Assembly (NCBI GenBank): GCA_949358305.1
Contig: OX442314.1
Location: 65,109,369 to 65,173,368, forward strand
Direction of reading: 5' to 3'
Origin: Strigamia acuminata
Taxonomy: Eukaryota; Arthropoda; Chilopoda; Geophilomorpha; Linotaeniidae
DNA: 64,000 nt
Shown one piece after another: positions 61,401-64,000 of this stretch. Numbering within the stretch: position 1 is the first letter of the stretch; every line of letters begins with the position of its first letter. Made by a program: the position numbers and the translations under genes. The notes under the pieces were generated by a model. It was not told where the DNA came from, did not search any database, and worked only from the letters and a program-made list of their open reading frames with translations.

Positions 61401-62505
61401 AAAAGTGCATTTGGAGTTGCTTCACGGTGACATAAGCGAAACCTTGTATCACCTACGCGAACAATTTTGGATTATAAGAGGACGAAGAACTATACAAACA
61501 GTTATTCGAGAATGTGAGATTTGCCGACGAGGAAAACTTGCACGCAACAACCCTTCAACGGGTGACCTTCCTGCTGAACGTGTGACACCAGCGGCGCCAT
61601 TCCAAAACACAGGAGTTGACCACTTGGGTCCCATTTATGTCGGCAGCAACAAGAAAGAAAAGAAAAAAGTTTACATCTTGCTTTTCACGTGTATGGTGAC
61701 CCGTTCCATACATTTAGAAGTATCAGAGGACCTTTCTGTGCCAAAGTTTTTGCTTGCAATGAGAAGATTTGGGGCACGCCACGGATACCCCGGGAAGATT
61801 TTCTCTGACAACAGTAAGACGTTTGAGCGCGGAAGCCTCGAATTACAATCATGGGGGAAACTCATCGGTCATAATGACGTGAAAACATTCCTATCTGAAA
61901 AAAGGGTGCTCTGGACTTTCATCCCACCGCTGTCTCCATGGATGGGCGGAGCGTGGGAGCGCTTAGTCCGCTCAGTAAAAGATAAACTTCGAAAAACATT
62001 GTTGCGCAGCACCGTAGACTTAGAAACTCTCCAAACTTTGGCTCTGGAAATTAGTTCAGTGCTAAATTCACGACCTTTATCTTATGTCCCCGACAGTGTT
62101 GATGGTGGTAGAATTTTGGCACCTGAAAACTTCTTAACAGGAGGTATGCCTAAATACCTAATAAACAAACAATTGAGTGCAATTAAAAATTCCGATTTGA
62201 GAAAACTGGACATTAAACGACGCCAATTTATTTGGGAGTTCTGGAAAATTTGGAAAAAGAGTTACCTCATGCAATTGAGGAATTTTTATGAATCCAAAGG
62301 TGATAAGTTCTTCAAAAACCCTAAAGTAGACCAAATAGTGCTTCTAGAAAAAATGGGTACTAACCCGTATTTTTGGCCACTTGCCAGGATAAAAGAAATT
62401 TTTCCCGGTGAGGATGGTCAAATCCGTGTGATAAAAGTTGTGCTACCCGATGGACGTGAGTTGAAAAGGTCAGTCAAGCATGTGAGAGCCCTAGAACTTG
62501 AGTGA
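58412..62505 (+). CDS. BEL-1b gag-pol, C-terminal 1362 codons (continuation of 12940-14091)
   Basis: 58412-58416 is the duplicated AAAAG; the frame continues from 58417 (DFEINAKIE), in phase with the first part. It contains two Cys/His knuckles (CFNCFRTGHRVGDC, CKHCGGRHHSTIC), protease IDPGSHRSF, reverse transcriptase (ADIKQAFL, GIFMDD), RNase H (FCDASTKAF), integrase (HGDISETLYHLREQFW, CEIC, DHLGP, SDNSKTF, GGAWERLVR) and the C-terminal part. The frame is open to TGA 62503-62505, including the codon that is a stop in BEL-1a. One oddity is RFPLYC (Pro codon 59707-59709) in RT where BEL-1a and BEL-2 have RFRLYC. It is broken only by the 44-kb insertion. Confidence 0.92.
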
Positions 62506-62565
62506 TTTTTCTTTTGTGATTTTTTTGCGTGGTTCTCCATCTCTGTCCTCTCGCCGGCAATTCGC

Positions 62566-64000
62566 TGTTGCAAGACAGCGTAGAAATTGTTGTGCTATTT
62601 TATTGTCAATATTTTTACCATTTACTTTGAGTTGATTAAAATCTTTAAGTGTTTTAATTTCCTTTGCCTAATTGGTATTTTTCACTTTTCAGATTTTTTT
62701 ATTGCTTATTAAAGTGTTTTGACTTGATTTTTATTCATACTTTTCAATATTCAGTAATGTTTATGCTTTGTATTGATTTCAAATATCTTATTCCGTGCAT
62801 TTATTGACTTATTCACTTGTTTTTTGAGAGTTTGTGTTGATTCCGAACTGTTTTGGTGCAAATTTCGTTACCTAGCATACAATTGCGATGCTAGTGACGT
62901 CATTTTTCTGTTTCCCGTAAAGTTACGGTTCCGCCTTCTAACCTTTTGTTTAGTACTTTTCAAATCACTTGGAATTTTATTAAGCATTCGTTTAGACTAA
63001 TTCAAGCATGCTCTTTCTATCTAGATGCATCAAAACTGCTTTGGAAGTTCCGTTTGATTGGTTTGAACGTTCGTTTCCGTCTGCCATAAAAGCGCAGCCG
63101 GGAATGTTCGTTTGGCCGATAAATTCGTATTTATTCAATCTGTGTATTTTATTCCGATGTTTTGTGAAGAGAATTGATAATTATTCTTATAATTTAATTG
63201 ATACTTTATTGATTATTTACATTTAGTGTTTTTACATTCATTTTACGTGTAGTTTTGCCGCCGATGTTATGTTCGCCGGACGCCATGTTTGATCCAACAC
63301 CTTTGTTATGTTCGCCGGTCGCCATGTTTGTCCCAAGCGACGATTACACAATGTAACCGTTATTTTTGTATTTTATATCACATAATTTGCATTTACTATT
63401 ACATTGCGTTATTATTCAGTATGTATTCTTTGATAATTTTGTGCTTTTGTACCGATCGAAATTCAAATGTGATCGTTATGTAATTTTCCTGGCCTGTGAT
63501 TGGCTATCGTCAATCCTTTCTTTCCGAGATCGGTTTATTGCTAATATCTCATTGTTTAACGTGTTTTTTGACATTGTTGTGATTAGCTTTTTTGTTCACC
63601 GCATTCTTGTGGTCATTTCAATGTATTTCAATGTATTTTTAGTGCATTTTTAAGCAAATGCCAACTTTGCCGTGATCTTGTTTCCTCCGTTACCATGGTA
63701 ACGGAATCTTTCGTGTATCTGTATTTCGCCGCTATCGGCCTGGCGCGTGCCATATTCGGTACTGGGCATGTGCGGTTCTCTAAGAACCAATCTAATTGCT
63801 GTAATTTCTTCAGTTATTAACCAACCTTTGAATAAATGTGTTGTGTTTTATTAGCTCTTGTTTTAGGTTTATTTTCAAACACATTCAATGTGTAGTGAGT
63901 AGTTTAAAAATTCTCAGGCCAACTTATGTTTCCGCCACCTATTGGATACTTGGTGCAGGTGTTCTCCACATTGTTCCAGCGGTACAACAATGCCATTTGT
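62566..64000 (+). repeat. BEL-1b 3' LTR, first 1435 bp (runs off window)
   Basis: Starts TGTTGCAAGACAG after GGCAATTCGC and matches 10381-11815 with a few substitutions. About 127 bp are missing beyond the window end. AATAAA is at 63831-63836. Confidence 0.92.

Larger units (their letters stand above)
10381..64000 (+). mobile_element. BEL-1b: BEL/Pao retrotransposon split by 44.3 kb of nested insertions
   Basis: Parts: 5' LTR 10381-11942, leader 11943-12939, gag-pol 12940-14091 and 58412-62505, 3' LTR 62566 to the window end. Everything from 14092 to 58411 is Copia-A and its passengers. Removing that and one copy of the AAAAG duplication restores a continuous frame of about 1746 codons, close to BEL-2's 1750. 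The end of the 3' LTR, and so the flanking duplication, is outside the window. Confidence 0.92.

Overview
This is a eukaryotic repeat-only window, almost certainly from an animal genome and probably an arthropod or other invertebrate. The reasons are two BEL/Pao families (a clade known only from metazoans), Copia elements with a primer-binding site matching initiator-Met tRNA, and spliced coding sequence. No host gene is visible. Apart from an 881-bp minisatellite (9500-10380), every base can be assigned to a nested stack of LTR retrotransposons. The host species cannot be named from this sequence. The family names (BEL-1, BEL-2, Copia-A, Copia-B, Gypsy-1, LARD-1) are mine.

Layout. 1-3156: minus-strand copy of a long non-coding LTR element (LARD-1), cut by the window start and inserted in the gag of a BEL element. 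3157-9499: that element, BEL-1a (gag-pol remainder with a premature stop, plus 3' LTR). 9500-10380: minisatellite of 140/147-bp units. 10381-64000: a second copy, BEL-1b (5' LTR 10381-11942, gag start 12940, 3' LTR from 62566), split by a 44.3-kb insertion. The insertion is Copia-A (14092-58411, minus, TSD AAAAG), itself hit three times: BEL-2 in its 3' LTR (14512-36539, minus), LARD-1 in its leader (42227-50605, plus, TSD GGGTG) and Copia-B in its 5' LTR (51416-58402, minus, TSD AACCT). BEL-2's 3' LTR was then hit by a 12.9-kb Gypsy-1 (15213-28075, minus, TSD AGTA). At its deepest point the stack is minisatellite > BEL-1b > Copia-A > BEL-2 > Gypsy-1.

Coding capacity. BEL-2 (1750 aa), Copia-A (1629 aa) and Gypsy-1 (gag 1046 aa, pol about 1376 aa) have uninterrupted frames with catalytic motifs. 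Copia-B (1614 aa) is open but has lost the catalytic Asp of its protease. BEL-1a carries a nonsense codon and changes at otherwise conserved residues. BEL-1b is broken only by the nested insertion. LARD-1 encodes no recognisable protein; its LTR ends and tRNA-His-like primer site resemble those of the BEL elements, so it may depend on their machinery.

The most unusual object is Gypsy-1. Downstream of pol it carries a third gene that appears to be spliced: a 39-codon exon, a 561-bp phase-0 intron and a 928-codon exon ending 44 bp before the 3' LTR. The product is Pro/Arg/Ser-rich, has no membrane segment or signal peptide (so it is not an envelope) and I do not recognise it. The gag/pol junction carries a textbook -1 frameshift signal: A AAA AAC, a 6-nt spacer and a 9-bp stem.
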